Assembly (NCBI GenBank): GCA_963576725.1
Contig: OY755241.1
Coordinates: 32,118,853-32,182,852, forward strand
DNA from: Azorinus chamasolen
Lineage: Eukaryota; Mollusca; Bivalvia; Cardiida; Solecurtidae
DNA length: 64,000 nt
Reading direction: 5' to 3'
This document shows positions 1-11,454 of the stretch, piece after piece. How positions within the stretch are numbered: position 1 is the first letter of the stretch; the number at the start of each line of letters is the position of its first letter. The position numbers were made by a program, and so were the translations under genes. The notes under the pieces are model-generated. The model ran no database searches and had not been told where the DNA came from. It saw nothing but the letters and a program-made list of their open reading frames with translations.

Positions 1-420
1 TTATGTTTGCTTATCTCTTAGCTACGTTTGGATACCGTTAGTCGGTATCGCATTGGTACCGATACCCCGTTTGAAATGTATCGGTATATACCGTTCCAGA
101 TATTACCGATACTCTTATCGATACTTTAACAAAAATACTTTGTAAATTCTCTAGTTATTTTGGCTTAAAATGCTTCAAAATTACATTTAATATGCTTAAA
201 AATTACATCATCTTGCGATATAATACATGAATGACACATTTGCATTAAAACAATTCTTAAAATAGATTCCCTGTTGACAAAATTATACGGATTTCTGTTT
301 CATTATGATATCTCGTCGGTATCGATATCAAAAAAATATCGTATTTTTTCAAAAGTATTGTTATGGTATCAAACCATTTTGTTCTTTATAATAACAGTAT
401 CCAACCCTACTCTTAGTATT
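1..420. repeat. GGTATCG/CGATACC-rich interspersed repeat
   Basis: The words GGTATCG, CGATACC and TATCGGTAT recur on both strands between about 24 and 395, in AT-rich sequence with no usable ORF. This suggests a small interspersed or foldback repeat. Its boundaries cannot be set from one copy. Confidence 0.4.
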
Positions 421-1019
421 TAAAGGCAGTGACCATCAATAAATAAATAAATAAATGGGAATGTTCATGATGACAGTTGTATTTTAAAACTGTTCCCCGA
501 CTTGAACAACTACAGATAGACATACTATAAATGAGTACTGTTGTGGGAAATTCAACTTGACAATTCCAAATAGTGCAGAAACCAGATCAGACGCTGCGCC
601 ACCTGGGTCGATCACTAGTCACAGATTGGAATCCCGGTTCAATTTTTCATTATCGAGGATTAGTTGCACATTTCAAATTGATTTCATTCAATCAATAAAC
701 AATGGCTTACACCATATTTGTTTAACCATTACTACTTTTGAAAATGAAAAACCAAGATCAGACACCGCACTGACAAAGCAATTAATGACTCAGTTTTTGA
801 CATTGCCAATGGTTGGCTTTCCTACAGCTTTGCTCAAATGATCGTTGAATTATTAGTCGGATTTGACCATATGTCCCAGTATTTGAATAATGCCTCAGAA
901 TTGTTGTTCATGAAATAGTAATCACCTGATGTCTGTCCATTATACTTTTAGTGTATTTCTGCCTCAGATTTCTGACAGATTATAATGCCTTCATTTTAAA
1001 GCCTGCTTCAATCCCTGGA
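421..1019. other. gene-free stretch
   Basis: AT-rich sequence. The only ORF (557-841, 94 aa) has no recognisable domain and looks like chance. A short (AAAT)n run lies near 440-455. No gene or repeat structure is supported. Confidence 0.5.
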
Positions 1020-1100
1020 AAATGGAGGCACAGAAACACGGATTTATTTTCCACAGAAGTTCCGCATCTGCGGAAATAGATCCACAGAACTTCTGCATAT

Positions 1101-1300
1101 GCGGAAGAAGAAATTTTTCTGCATTCCTGGATTTTCTCTTTTTTAACTGCGGATCTCCGCGTCCCAATACTCCGCATTTATTCCGCACAAGCATCTGCGG
1201 AAGAAGAAATTTCTCTGCATTTCTGGATTTTCTCCGCAATCTTTTAACTGCGGATCTCCGCGTCCCAATACTCCGCATTTATTCCGCACAAATTGCGGAA
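1101..1300. repeat. two-unit tandem repeat, about 96-101 bp, TGCGGA/TCCGCA rich
   Basis: A unit beginning GCGGAAGAAGAAATTT occurs at 1101 and again at 1197. A second shared block (AACTGCGGATCTCCGCG) occurs at 1145 and 1246. The words TGCGGA and TCCGCA are scattered from 1050 to 1345 and could form many small hairpins. ORFs here on both strands repeat the same peptide because of the duplication and are not genes. Confidence 0.8.
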
Positions 1301-1364
1301 AAAGTTATGCGGAGGAATTGCGGAATTCCGCATTATTTGCGGAAATCTGAGCTAAGGGTTGTAG

Positions 1365-2862
1365 CTGTGGCTTGTGGTCCTCTGCCAAGAATGTTCAACT
1401 TACGACCCTGACCACTGGGCGAAACTTGGCCGGCTCTGCCTCAGGGCTTATCAGTTTTTCATGGGAAAATATAAAATATTATTTTTCTCTGAAATTATAA
1501 GGCTTAGACCTTTAGTTAATGGCATACTGCTTTGCCTTGTGGTTCTCTACCAAGGTTGTACAAATGATTTATTGTGGTCAAAAATGGCCCCGCCCCTGGG
1601 GTTATCTCAGGTGAGCGCTTCAGGGCCTCATGGTCCTCTTGTTGAATTTATAAAAGGATAACTATAATTTAAAAATATGTTAAAATATCATTTCATAATA
1701 AAATTTGGCATAATAAAACCATTTAAATATGTTCAAAATTAGTAACATTTGTTATTTTCTGGCATTTGACGGGTGGTGTCTGGGTCTACTGTTTAAATAA
1801 TTGTAGGAAAAATCTTTTTTTTTTAATTTTGGACTCTGACTAAATTTCAAAAGTATTTGTTATTAAATACTTCTTAGCCCACCTGAGACTTGAATGTCTG
1901 GCATCCGTCTTTCGTCATCAACAATTTGCTTGTGAACGCTAGTGGTCACAATTGTAGTCCAATCGTCGTGAAACTTGGTCAGAATTAATGTCTTGATAAA
2001 ATCTCGGACGAGTTCGAATGTGGGTCAAGTTGGGTTAAAAACTAGGTCACTAGGTCAAATAGTAGGAAAACCTTGTGAACCCTCTAGGTCACATTTTTAG
2101 CCCACTTTTCATGAAACTTGGCCAGAATGATTGTTTTGATAACACGGAGGAGATTGAAAAGTGGGTTACGTTGGGTAAACAAGAGGGCCATGAGGCTCTG
2201 AAGCGCTCACCTGAGATAACACCAGGGCCTGAGGGGCGGGCCATTTTTGACCAAGAAACTATCATTTGTACAACCTTGGTAGAGAACCACAAGGCAAAGG
2301 AGTATGCCATTAAGGTCTAAGCCTTATGGTTTCAGAGAAAAATAATATTTCATATTTTTCCCATGAAAAACTGATAAGCCCCAAGGCAGGGCCAAGTTTC
2401 GCCTAGGGTTGTAAGTTGAACATTCTTGGCAGAGGACCACAAGCCAAGCTACACATTTGTAGAGGACCATTAGATCATGTTACATACCAAACATCAAAGG
2501 TCTAGGCCTTACAGTTTCTGAAGATTTTTAAAGATTTTCCTATGAAAAACTGATAAGCCTTTGGGCGGGGCCATTTTTAGTCCGGGGTCATAATTGAACT
2601 TGAATTTACCTGTTTCTTATGATTTTCCTACAATGATTTAAACAGAGTTGACCCAGACACTTTCCCTTAAATGCCAGATGTATATAATTTTTTTTATTTA
2701 ATAACAAATATTTTGAAATTTGGTCGGAGTCCAAAATAAAAAAAAGATTTTTCCTACCAATTATTTAAATAGAGTAGACCCAGACACCACCAAATTTGAT
2801 TATGAAATGATATTATAACATATTTTGTTTTAAATTATACAGTTTTCCTCTTATAAATCCAA
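1365..2862. repeat. composite inverted repeat of dispersed mollusc-type repeats
   Basis: Segment 1365-1660 reappears inverted at about 2188-2460. Segment 1648-1872 reappears inverted at about 2694-2862. The order of the two pairs is not that of one simple palindrome. The arms belong to the repeat family that fills 49.7-51.9 kb (words such as GTAGAGGACCATTAGATCAT). The centre (about 1890-2185) is a unit of a second family that is tandem at 57.4-59.0 kb. Short ORFs across the region are by-products of the repeats. Confidence 0.75.
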
Positions 2863-3884
2863 AAATATTTGTTCTTAATATTTTTTATACCTGTGGCATT
2901 TTTACCACTTTACCTGTGGCATTTTTACCGCACATCAATAACAACATATGTATGTATAGGCTAAGCAATAGTGAGCCTACACATCATTTAACGACTGTAT
3001 TGGTTATGAATGGTTGATTTCTGTACATTTACTATATCCTCTGACTATAATGACAATTATGTTTTAGTTTCTAAGGATAGATACAAGAAGCTTGAATTAA
3101 TCGGCCCTATAAACTACCAGCTGAACTTTGAAAAAAAAAACGCACACAAAAACCCCCGATCCCTTGATCTGGCCTTTCTTTGAAATGGGAGACACTTATT
3201 TATTTGTTCGACATGCCTGCTATGTCGAATAATTTAGATCAACAGTATTTAAAATTTTAATTCTCGTTTTACTTTAATACGATCTAGATATTAAGATATA
3301 CAGTCTCGTGGCGATCATTCGTGTGTTGTAAAATGTCTTTCTGGCTACTGTACAGTACCGTAGCAAATCTAGTAAAAGTATTTTAGAATAGATCTAGATC
3401 ATGTCAATCTATACCATCTTTAGAACTATAATTCACAATAAACTACCTTTTTAAATAGATCTTAATCTATGGGGTTTAATTATGCCTAGCCATAGATCTA
3501 ATTAGTCAAAACAAAGTTATCTTCTATTGCTCGGGAAGCTGTTTAACAAATAATATCTTTGGACAATTGGCCCATTGTTTGGTAGTTGTTACATTAGAAG
3601 CATTCCTGTTAGTGTTACGTAATGATTCATAACTTTGTTGATAAGACAGTGTGTGATAGATGGCAGTTGTGTGATCGCTGATCCTTGTCCCCTGCTAAGA
3701 AATTAGGGGATTTACTGACCAGGGTCTTCACTGTTTATTAATCAAAATCATATATCAAATTCAAGTCTTATTATATAATGAATGGAATCTACAGTTAAAC
3801 AATGACAGGCCATTCCACCTTAATATTTAAGCATTTAAAGATGTAACCCTTTCTCTAATATAAACGTGCTTTGATGCATTTGCA

Positions 3885-3946
3885 AACAGCGTAGACCCAG
3901 ATCATACGGCTCATATAGGAGCCGTATGATCTAGGTCTGCTCTGTT
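3885..3946. repeat. palindrome, 28-bp arms
   Basis: The arm 3885-3912 (reads AACAGCGTAGACCCAGATCA...) pairs with 3919-3946 with a few mismatches and a 6-base centre. The motif AGTAGACCCAGA recurs near 1764 (inverted), 2771, 4596 and 4898 and in a second palindrome at 35445-35489. It therefore belongs to a dispersed family rather than a local regulatory site. Confidence 0.8.
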
Positions 3947-4073
3947 TATTTATGAAATTGTAATAGGTCCGACTCTACAGTTTCTACCAACAAAACAATC
4001 CTGTCTACAAATGTCATTAAAACATTAGCTTATAAATATTCATGATTTCTTACATGCATACTGAGCAGTGAAA

Positions 4074-4380
4074 GGGGGATCACAACCCTTCAGAATTTAT
4101 AATCTTCACAACAGCAGGTGTTAAGTGCTTGTGTGGCGGCCGTAAAACGTCGCCCAGTACTTCATTCTCAGTGTTGTTATACCTTCTGATCCTTCAAGAT
4201 CATGAATTTCAGTACTTCTTGTTCTGAAAATTGAATATCGCTTAAGCCGGTGCTAGGGGGCGTGAGCAGTGTTGCACTTTCAATTACTGCTCATGAACAG
4301 ACTCAATAAAACCGAGTCTGCAATTTTCTCTTTTTGTGTTGCAATTTTTGCTTTCGGGGGATCACAACCCTTCAGAATTT
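4074..4380. repeat. segment bounded by identical 25-bp direct repeats
   Basis: The 25 bases 4074-4098 (GGGGGATCACAACCCTTC...) recur exactly at 4356-4380, 282 bp apart. The sequence between holds a CAATAAAACC polyadenylation-like word near 4305. It could be a small retroelement or solo LTR with a target duplication, or a local tandem duplication. I do not recognise the family. Confidence 0.55.
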
Positions 4381-5619
4381 TTTATCATCACACAGTAGCA
4401 GAATAACAAGAATGTTATCTTAGTTATACAATTTATAAAATATGTTCATTTGTTTAAAAATCCTAACCCTTTATAAAAACGTTTGCAAATGATTAGTCTC
4501 AGATCAGATTGCAAATAGAAGCTGTTTGGTCAGGGGGTCTGCTCTGTCTGCTTATCCCTTTACCATACATAAACAGTTTTCATGCCTTTGCAAACAAGAG
4601 TAGACCAAAATCTGAAGACTATTGGAGCCGTATGATCGGGCCCACTGTTTGCTTATGAAAATATACCAGATCTACCAGTACCAAAAGAAGGCACGTGTGT
4701 CTATACCATTGTAAAAATCAGCTTATAAATATTAATGATGTCATCTTTTTCTGACATAAATATTCAACAGGGAAAGAGTTAAAAACCACCGACAACCAAC
4801 CTTAAGTTACGAATTCATCTAAAAATGTATACCAGACATGACCCGGCAACAGAAGTAAAAGTTCTGAAAACATCGACGCTTTTTCACCCGCTTTCAAACA
4901 GAGTAGACCCGGACCATGGTATTCTGTTTTCTTATGGACTTATGTTTGATCTGAATCTAGTTTTTTTTCAATACCAAAACATCCTCAGTACATATGCTAT
5001 TATAAAAAATAATTTAATAAATATTTATGATATCAGTATTTCTTACAAGAATATTCACGGAGTGTTCATTTATAAACAGGACAAACAATACTGGACTTAA
5101 ATTACAACCCTGTTGTAAACCAATCGGACATTCAAATATACGTGTAGATCCAGAGCTTGTTCTAATCTCTTTTGTCATGAATTTTAGAAGAAATTAAAGA
5201 ACTTCAGTGAGCAGGCTCATGAAAGTGGTTCCCCATGACAGATTCCTCTGAAAATTTAACTCATCCAAGCTTCTATTTATGCAAATTTTAGAAAAATTGA
5301 TCAAGAAATGAAAGTGCTAGATAATTTATATAACTTTTGTAAAGGACCTCGAGGGTTTGGCGAAAGACTATCGTAACTAATGTTTTTTTCTTCAGAAAAT
5401 CACTTTTCATCAAAATCTTATTTAAAATACTGGACTACACAATGTGTCAAATTATTTCTGTTATATCTAAAGGGAATCCAAAGATACTGGAAAATTGCAA
5501 AATATTGTATCTCAAAATTGTCTATTTAGTTATTCCAAGACTATTGTATCTTGAGATACAATATTATTTCACTGAGCTTTTATTCAATAAATAATGAACA
5601 AGATGTGTTTGTGAAACAC

Positions 5620-7335
5620 TATGCCCCCTCGATATGATATTTGACCCTGAAGGATGACATTGATGACACATGCATACCAAATATCAAGTCTGTATCTCTA
5701 CTGGTTCAAAAGTTATGGCCAATGTTAAAGTTGGTGACCTTTGACAATGAAGGATGACCTTGACATGTCACCCCTCAAACTGTGCGGCTTCATGAGATAC
5801 ACATGCATACCAGTATCAAGGCTGTATATCTACTGGTTCAAACGTTATGGCCAATGTTACTGTTGGTGACCTTTGACCTTCAAAGATGACCTTGACATGT
5901 CACCTCTCAAACTGTGCAGCCAAATGAGAAACGCATGTATACCAACTATCAAGTCTGTATCTCTACTGGTTCAAAAAATATGGCCAATGTTAAAGTCGGT
6001 GACCTTTGACCCTGAAAGATGACCTTGACATATCACCCCCCAACTGCGCAGCTTCATGAGATACACATGTATACCAAAAGTCAAGATTCTATCTCTATTG
6101 GTTCAAACGTTATGGCCAATTTGAAGTTGGTGACCTTTGACCCTGAAGGATGACATTGACATGTCACCCCTCAAACTGTGCGGCTTTATGAGATACATAT
6201 GCATGCCAAATATCAAGTCTCTATCTGTACTGGCTCAAAAGTTATGACCAATGTTAAAGTTAGACAAACAGACAATTTGGCATTTGACCCTGAAGAAAGT
6301 CGGTGATTTGACTCATATGTTTGACCTCTGACCTTTAAGGATGACATGACCTTGACATGTCACCCCACAAAATGTGCGGCTTTATGAGATACATATGCAT
6401 GCCAAATATCAAGTCTCTATCTGTACTGGCTCAAAAGTTATGACCAATGTTAAAGTTACAGACAAACAGACAATTTGACATTTGAATGAGGTTCACCTTG
6501 ACATGTCACCCCTCAAAATGTGCAGCTTCACGAGATACACAAGCATGCCAAATATCAAGTCTCTATGTCTACTGGTCCAAAAGTTATGGCCAATGTTAAA
6601 GTCAGTGATTTGACCCATATATTTGACCTCTGACCTTGACATGTCACCCCTCAAAATGTGCGGCTTTATGAGATACATATGCATGCCAAATATCAAGCCT
6701 CTATCTGTACTGGCTCAAAAGTTATGACCTATGTTAAAGTTACAGACAAAGAAACAGACAATTTGACATTTGACCCTGAATAATGACCTTGACATGTCAC
6801 CCCTCAAAATGTGCAGCTTCATGAGATACACAAGCATGCCAAATATCAAGTCTCTATCTACTGGTCCAAAAGTTATGGCCAATGTTAAAGTCAGTGATTT
6901 GACCCATATATTTGACCTCTGACCCTGAAGGATGACGTTTACCTTGACATGTCAACCCTAAAAATGTGCGGCTTTATGAGATACATATGCATGCCAAATA
7001 TAAAGTCACTAGCTGTACTGGCTCAAAAGTTATGACCAATGTTAAAGTTACAGACAAAGAAACAGACAATTTGACATTTGACCCTGAAGGATGACCTTGA
7101 CATGTCACCCCTCAAAATGTGCAGCTTCATGAGATACACAAGCATGCCAAATATCAAGTCCCTATCTCTACTGGTCCAAAAGTTATGGCCAATGTTAAAG
7201 TCGGTTATTTGACCCATATATTTTACCTCTGACCTTGACATGTCACCCCTCAAAATGTGTGGCTTTCTGAGATACATATGCATGCCAAATATCAAGTCTC
7301 TATCTGTACTGGCTCAAAAGATATGACCAATGTTA
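5620..7335. repeat. diverged tandem repeat array
   Basis: Units of about 150-160 bp, and toward the right about 300 bp, repeat phrases such as GACCTTGACATGTCACCCCT, AAAAGTTATGGCCAATGTTA and TGAGATACACATGCAT. At least eight units are visible. The ORFs 6493-6696 and 7023-7295 (minus) are near copies of one another because of this periodicity and are not genes. Confidence 0.85.
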
Positions 7336-7337
7336 AA

Positions 7338-7846
7338 AGTACAAAAATGAGTCATGCAGGAAACACCACATACAGAACAAACACTCACCCGAACAGCAAC
7401 ACAAGGAAACAGCAAATGTACATAACTAGTAAAAACAACAAGAGACGCACAAAGACAAAACAAACATACAATAGGAGGAAGATGGAAGTAATGCCTTGGA
7501 ACGGTCAGTGACAAAAGTCACTGGGGGGGGGTTAAACCGGTTTATGGGCGCCCAACCTCACTCTTATTCCATCCCCACCCTAAAAGACAAACAGTGTAAA
7601 TAAACGTATCCCCTCTCCGACAAATCTACAACAACCGCGACGGCAAATACAATGGTAAAGTGCATGTATAACGAAAAAACATTTAATTGAACATACTGTA
7701 TCCACCTATCGCTAGTGTACTCAATGATTGAGCTGCAAACAGAGTAACTGTAGAAAAGTTATAAAGGGTACGACAAAAATGAAATAGTACAGATATCCGA
7801 CGTTCTCCTTCCATTTCTGGATTTAAGAGGTCGCCTTCATAGAGTA
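7338..7846 (-). other. Naiad 3' tail (putative 3' UTR)
   Basis: This follows a TAG stop found at the same alignment position in copies 1, 2 and 4, which argues that coding truly ends there. The block around 7480-7575 (words CAGTGAC, TAAACCGGTTTA, CCAACCTCAC) is kept in all four tail copies and can fold locally. A selenocysteine element would be expected in such a UTR if the UGA codons upstream are read as Sec, but I could not find a convincing SECIS core by eye. Confidence 0.6.
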
Positions 7847-8210
7847 CTAAACCTTTCTTGTCGGCGTACATGCAAAGAGGCCAGCGTGATTGCCAACTGT
7901 AAAAGGGTTGACAACCAAACATGCAGTATGTTGTAGTACTACAGGATCATATCCCTTTTTAATGAATTGTTTAACACATTTGATGAACAAAGTGAGAAAA
8001 TGGGTATGTCCAATAATTTTACGAAGTTTGTAAATCACATCACCATAAAATTCAGGATGTGAAATACCGTGTCGCAGAAGCACCTTGAGATTTTTCTTAG
8101 TTTATGGTATCTATATCCTTGCTTAAGCAGCTTTTCAGTTAAAATGAGATTTCGACTGTTAAAATCGTCAACAGATGAACAAGCTCTAGCAAAACGAATA
8201 AGTTGAGATA
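7847..8210 (-). pseudogene. Naiad RT C-terminal region, 3' of the mariner insertion
   Basis: Coding resumes directly after the mariner target TA with SQLIRFARACSSVDD, matching SQLIRFARACSLLVD in the second copy at 53.3 kb. About 20 residues later the frame changes and roughly 20 codons present in copy 2 are missing. It then continues HGISHPEFYGDVIYKLRK to the shared TAG stop. RT thumb and C-terminal extension by position. It is non-functional as it stands because of the insertion, shift and deletion. Confidence 0.8.
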
Positions 8211-8236
8211 CGAGGGGTGTTCCAAAAATAATGTCA
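8211..8236. repeat. mariner terminal inverted repeat, left
   Basis: Reads CGAGGGGTGTTCCAAAAATA and on. It matches the inverted right end in 25 of 26 bases. The TA immediately outside is the target duplication. Confidence 0.95.
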
Positions 8237-8272
8237 CTTGCATCGGTGCTCATATAGCGGAAGTGCTTTTGT

Positions 8273-9358
8273 TCATTTTAATTTGCTCTGCCCTTCAAAA
8301 TACTCTCCGCCAGCCAGAATACACATTTTTAGCCGGTCAATCCATTTTTGGAAGCATTTTTCATACTCTTCAATGGGGACACCCATCAGACACTGATAAA
8401 CAGCAGATCCAAGGGCATTTCTCGAATTGTATCTCCTTCCAGATAAATGATATTTAAGTTTTGGAAAGAGAAAATAGTCGCAGGGGGCCAAGTCTGGCGA
8501 ATACGGAGGGTGCGGAAGGACGGTAACCTTCTCCGACTCCAAAAAGTCAGTCACAATACGTGCCTTGTGAGCGGGTGCATTATCATGCAAAAGTCGGACA
8601 TACTTAAGTCCTGTTTTGGGGCGGCTACTTTTGTAGTAGTTCTTCAATTTTCTCAGAACAACGTTTTTATAGAACTTGCCTGTGACCGTCCTGCCTTTTG
8701 GCACCGGGATTTGAATAGCTGGACCCCTATTAGTGAAAAAAATAGCATACAAAACCTTCTTTACCGTTCGTATTCGTTTGGCAATACTTGGGCGTCTGGT
8801 ATTTTTAGTGGCCCATATTCGGTTGGAAACCTTCCGCTTTGGTTCAAAATAATACACCCAGGTCTCATCACCAGTGACTATATTATCAAAAGCCTTTTTA
8901 CTATATTTTGGGTACATTTTGAGAAGTTTTTTTGCCATTGTTACACGCGTCTTCTTTTGCTCATCCGTTAACAAATGGGGTATCCATCTTGCATTTATCT
9001 TTCTAACTTTTAGGTGTTTCTTCAAAATTGCATGAACTCTTGCTAACGACAAGTTTGTCATTCGAGCCAATTGTCTTACGGTGAATCGAGCATCAGTTTT
9101 GAGGATATTTCGGATTTTTTCTATGTTACCTTTAGTCGTAGTTGTTGCAGGACGACCTGGGCGAGCAGCATCTTTCAGTTGCTGCTGCCCAGCACTAAAT
9201 TTAGCTACCCACCTAAAAACAGTCCTGTGGGACATTTGGCCCTCCCCATAAATGTCACACACCTCGCGGTGAATATCTACAGCCTTTATGCCGAGTAATG
9301 ACCTACCTTTTATATAGGCCCTAATTTCAAGAACATTTTCAGCTCGATTTCCTGTCAT
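8273..9358 (-). CDS. mariner transposase, DD34D, intact
   Basis: A 361-residue cut-and-paste transposase that would act in the nucleus on the 26-bp inverted repeats flanking it. The N-terminal third holds the paired helix-turn-helix DNA-binding region, with PGRPATTTT between the two subdomains. The catalytic domain has the mariner signatures VTGDETWVYYFEP (first Asp), LLHDNAPAHKA (second Asp) and PYSPDLAPCDYFLFP (third Asp). Exactly 34 residues separate the second and third Asp, as in the DD34D mariner group. The length is near the usual 340-360. There are no stops or frameshifts, so it may be functional. The start is the first ATG after the right inverted repeat. Confidence 0.96.
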   Translation of the reverse strand: MTGNRAENVLEIRAYIKGRSLLGIKAVDIHREVCDIYGEGQMSHRTVFRWVAKFSAGQQQLKDAARPGRPATTTTKGNIEKIRNILKTDARFTVRQLARMTNLSLARVHAILKKHLKVRKINARWIPHLLTDEQKKTRVTMAKKLLKMYPKYSKKAFDNIVTGDETWVYYFEPKRKVSNRIWATKNTRRPSIAKRIRTVKKVLYAIFFTNRGPAIQIPVPKGRTVTGKFYKNVVLRKLKNYYKSSRPKTGLKYVRLLHDNAPAHKARIVTDFLESEKVTVLPHPPYSPDLAPCDYFLFPKLKYHLSGRRYNSRNALGSAVYQCLMGVPIEEYEKCFQKWIDRLKMCILAGGEYFEGQSKLK

Positions 9359-9522
9359 TTTGTGTATATTCTAACGAATAGGCTATGAAACGATGTACAC
9401 TGTACCGAGGCAAGTGAACGTGTGGACGAGATATTTACCTGTGTCACGAGCCAGTGATCACTCAATCGACACGAGGTGGTTTTGTGCATGAATTGCACGA
9501 TTTCCGCGAAATAAAGCACAGA

Positions 9523-9548
9523 TGACATTATTTATGGAACACCCCTCG
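9523..9548. repeat. mariner terminal inverted repeat, right
   Basis: Inverse complement of 8211-8236 with one mismatch; followed by the TA target duplication at 9549-9550. Confidence 0.95.
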
Positions 9549-11454
9549 TATATAAACCCCGTAAGATGGAGCACGGGGAACATCCCCGTCAAGATGAGGA
9601 AAATTTACAATATTAAAATCAAAATCATCTCTTTTGTCATATATTTTAAAAGAAATCATTCCATTATTAATTTTAAGGTCTAGATCAAGAAACGCTGCAT
9701 AATTGTCGGACGGGTTAGCTTTATTCAATTTGAGTTCTTTAGGATAAATTGTAGGAATCAGAGCATCAAAGAAAGGGTTATCTAAGTTAAAAATATCATC
9801 CAAATATCGACAAGTTTCATTGAAGGCTTTTATAACATCTTCTTGTGATTGAGGATTCAAACGCAACATGAAATCTCTCTCATAGCAGTACAAAAACAAA
9901 TCTGCGACAAGTGGTGCACAATTCGTACCAATAGGAATACCAATTACATGACGGTATATAGCATTCCCATAACGTACACATATGTTATCCAAAAGAAAGG
10001 TAAGTGCTTCGCAAACTTCTGAGCAAGTCCAATTGGTGTAATATTTCATTTGCTCGTCAGTAAAGAAAGCTTTTTCAGCATTACATGCCAAGAATGATGT
10101 TTTTTCCCGTGCAAATACTTTCTGGATTAAGTTAGTAAGCTTATCCTTAATTAAAATATGAGGAAGAGTTGTGTACAGAGTAGAAAAATCGTACGTGCTT
10201 ACAGTGGATGCAAGATACCTTTTGTTCTTAAGTTTGTTTAAGACTTCTGAAGAGTTCTTAATAGACCAGAAGAGATTTATTCCAGAATTTTCATAAGTTT
10301 TATCACAGTAGAATTTTACATGTTCCTTTACCTTCGTTAAACAAGAAGTCAAAAGTATAGACAATTTAGTAGTTGTACATGAACTAGAATTTGCAATGAA
10401 ACGCGCTTTATATGGTTTTTTATGTAGTTTTGGTAACCAATGCATTGTAGGAAGTTTATGTTGTGTAATTTTAATATCGGTTCCAAATTGTTCACACTTT
10501 TTGACATGGTCTGAAATGATGGTCTTTTCGTCAGTGGTAACTGAAATGTATGACTTGGTATTAATAATTTCCTGCTTCAAGACATCGATATAATGTAATC
10601 GTCAAATAATAATCACATTATTCGATGCCTTATCAGCAGGAACAAAAACGTATTTTGAATGGAAATCCTGTAAACCCTTTTTAAGATGTCTAAAAGAAGT
10701 TCTAGGTTTAGGTGGAAGAAGGTGTTTATTAGAGCTGTAAAAGGAAATGCGTTTATCAATTATATCAAAAATTAGTTTTTTCCAACAAGAAAGAGCATTA
10801 GACTCAACATGTTCTCTTCGACACCATTTAATACTAAAATTTTGTAAAGCCTCCACAATCTGAACTCGACAAGAGTTAAAATCTATCAAGGATGGTATTC
10901 TATATTTGAGACCTTTATTCAAAAGAGATCGTAGACGTTTATCAGTAATTATCTCAAAATTACCAGTAATCACATGACCAGCCGGAGAATAGCAAAATTT
11001 CATCTCAATTATCAGGAATATTATCATTAATATTAAGGTCGGCCACAATTTTATTATAGTTGAAAATTGTATTTCTGATGGGTTTGTCATATTTGTAGCA
11101 GATGATAGGTGGTTCTGTATTTTTAAAGTATTTTGGAATAGTGTCAATTACATTTTTGTCTCTAAAAATACTTTGGAGGTCAATAAAATCAATACCTTTA
11201 TTAATAAAAGGAATTTTCAAGAAGAATCTTTGGTGTTCAGATAATTTGTCAATGTGCGGTCTGAGAACATGTAGAGTAAAGCTTTGTATCAAACTAGCCG
11301 TTCCTATGAGAGGATCTGATCTAAAAATAATTTTATCGGCTTGCTCGTCAATTTCTTTTAATGAACATATAGATAAGGAGGAAAGTATAGAAAGCATGGC
11401 ATGTTTACCCGAAGTTAGGCGTAAAGTATGTAGACCAAGAAGAGTCATTTTCAA
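9549..11454 (-). pseudogene. Naiad linker and reverse transcriptase
   Basis: The ORF pieces 11454-11005, 11147-10602 and 10580-9549 form one diverged RT. Visible are the linker, FCYSPAGHVITGNF, VFVPADKASNNVII, LPKLHK, the finger/palm region, HVIGIPIGTNCAPLVADL and CRYLDDIFNLDN with the catalytic YLDD. Two pieces are in the same frame and separated only by TGA at 10602-10604, where PLE proteins usually have Cys after NNV.I. TGA triplets at 11005-11007 and 11000-11002, two bases apart, fall where the family CxC linker motif is expected. A frame change also occurs there. The 3' end is cut by the mariner. The RT uses its own RNA as template for target-primed insertion. Confidence 0.82.

Larger units (their letters stand above)
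2870..5610. other. gene-free AT-rich stretch with small repeats
   Basis: There is no ORF with a recognisable domain; the longest, 91 aa at 4825-5100, looks like chance. The stretch holds a palindrome (3885-3946), a segment bounded by direct repeats (4074-4380) and further copies of an AACAGAGTAGACCC-like motif near 4596 and 4898. Confidence 0.5.
8211..9548 (-). mobile_element. complete mariner transposon (1338 bp)
   Basis: Terminal inverted repeats of 26 bp lie at 8211-8236 and 9523-9548 (outer end CGAGGGGTGTTCC, one mismatch). TA dinucleotides flank them at 8209-8210 and 9549-9550, the standard mariner target duplication. The element encloses one intact transposase gene. It lies inside the Naiad RT ORF, between codons that are adjacent in Naiad copy 2. 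Its intact ends, ORF and duplication suggest a fairly young insertion. Confidence 0.95.

Noticed and set aside
5620..7335. Regular repeats that might suggest a CRISPR-like array
   Set aside because: Units are 150-300 bp, diverged and without distinct spacers, in clearly eukaryotic DNA.
7480..7575. SECIS element in the Naiad tail
   Set aside because: I could not place the AUGA, AA and GA core elements at proper spacing; kept only as a possibility to test.
7683..7922. Minus ORF MFGCQPFYS... partly shared among Naiad tails
   Set aside because: It overlaps the RT C-terminus in another frame and is broken in copy 2. The common TAG in the RT frame supports UTR instead.
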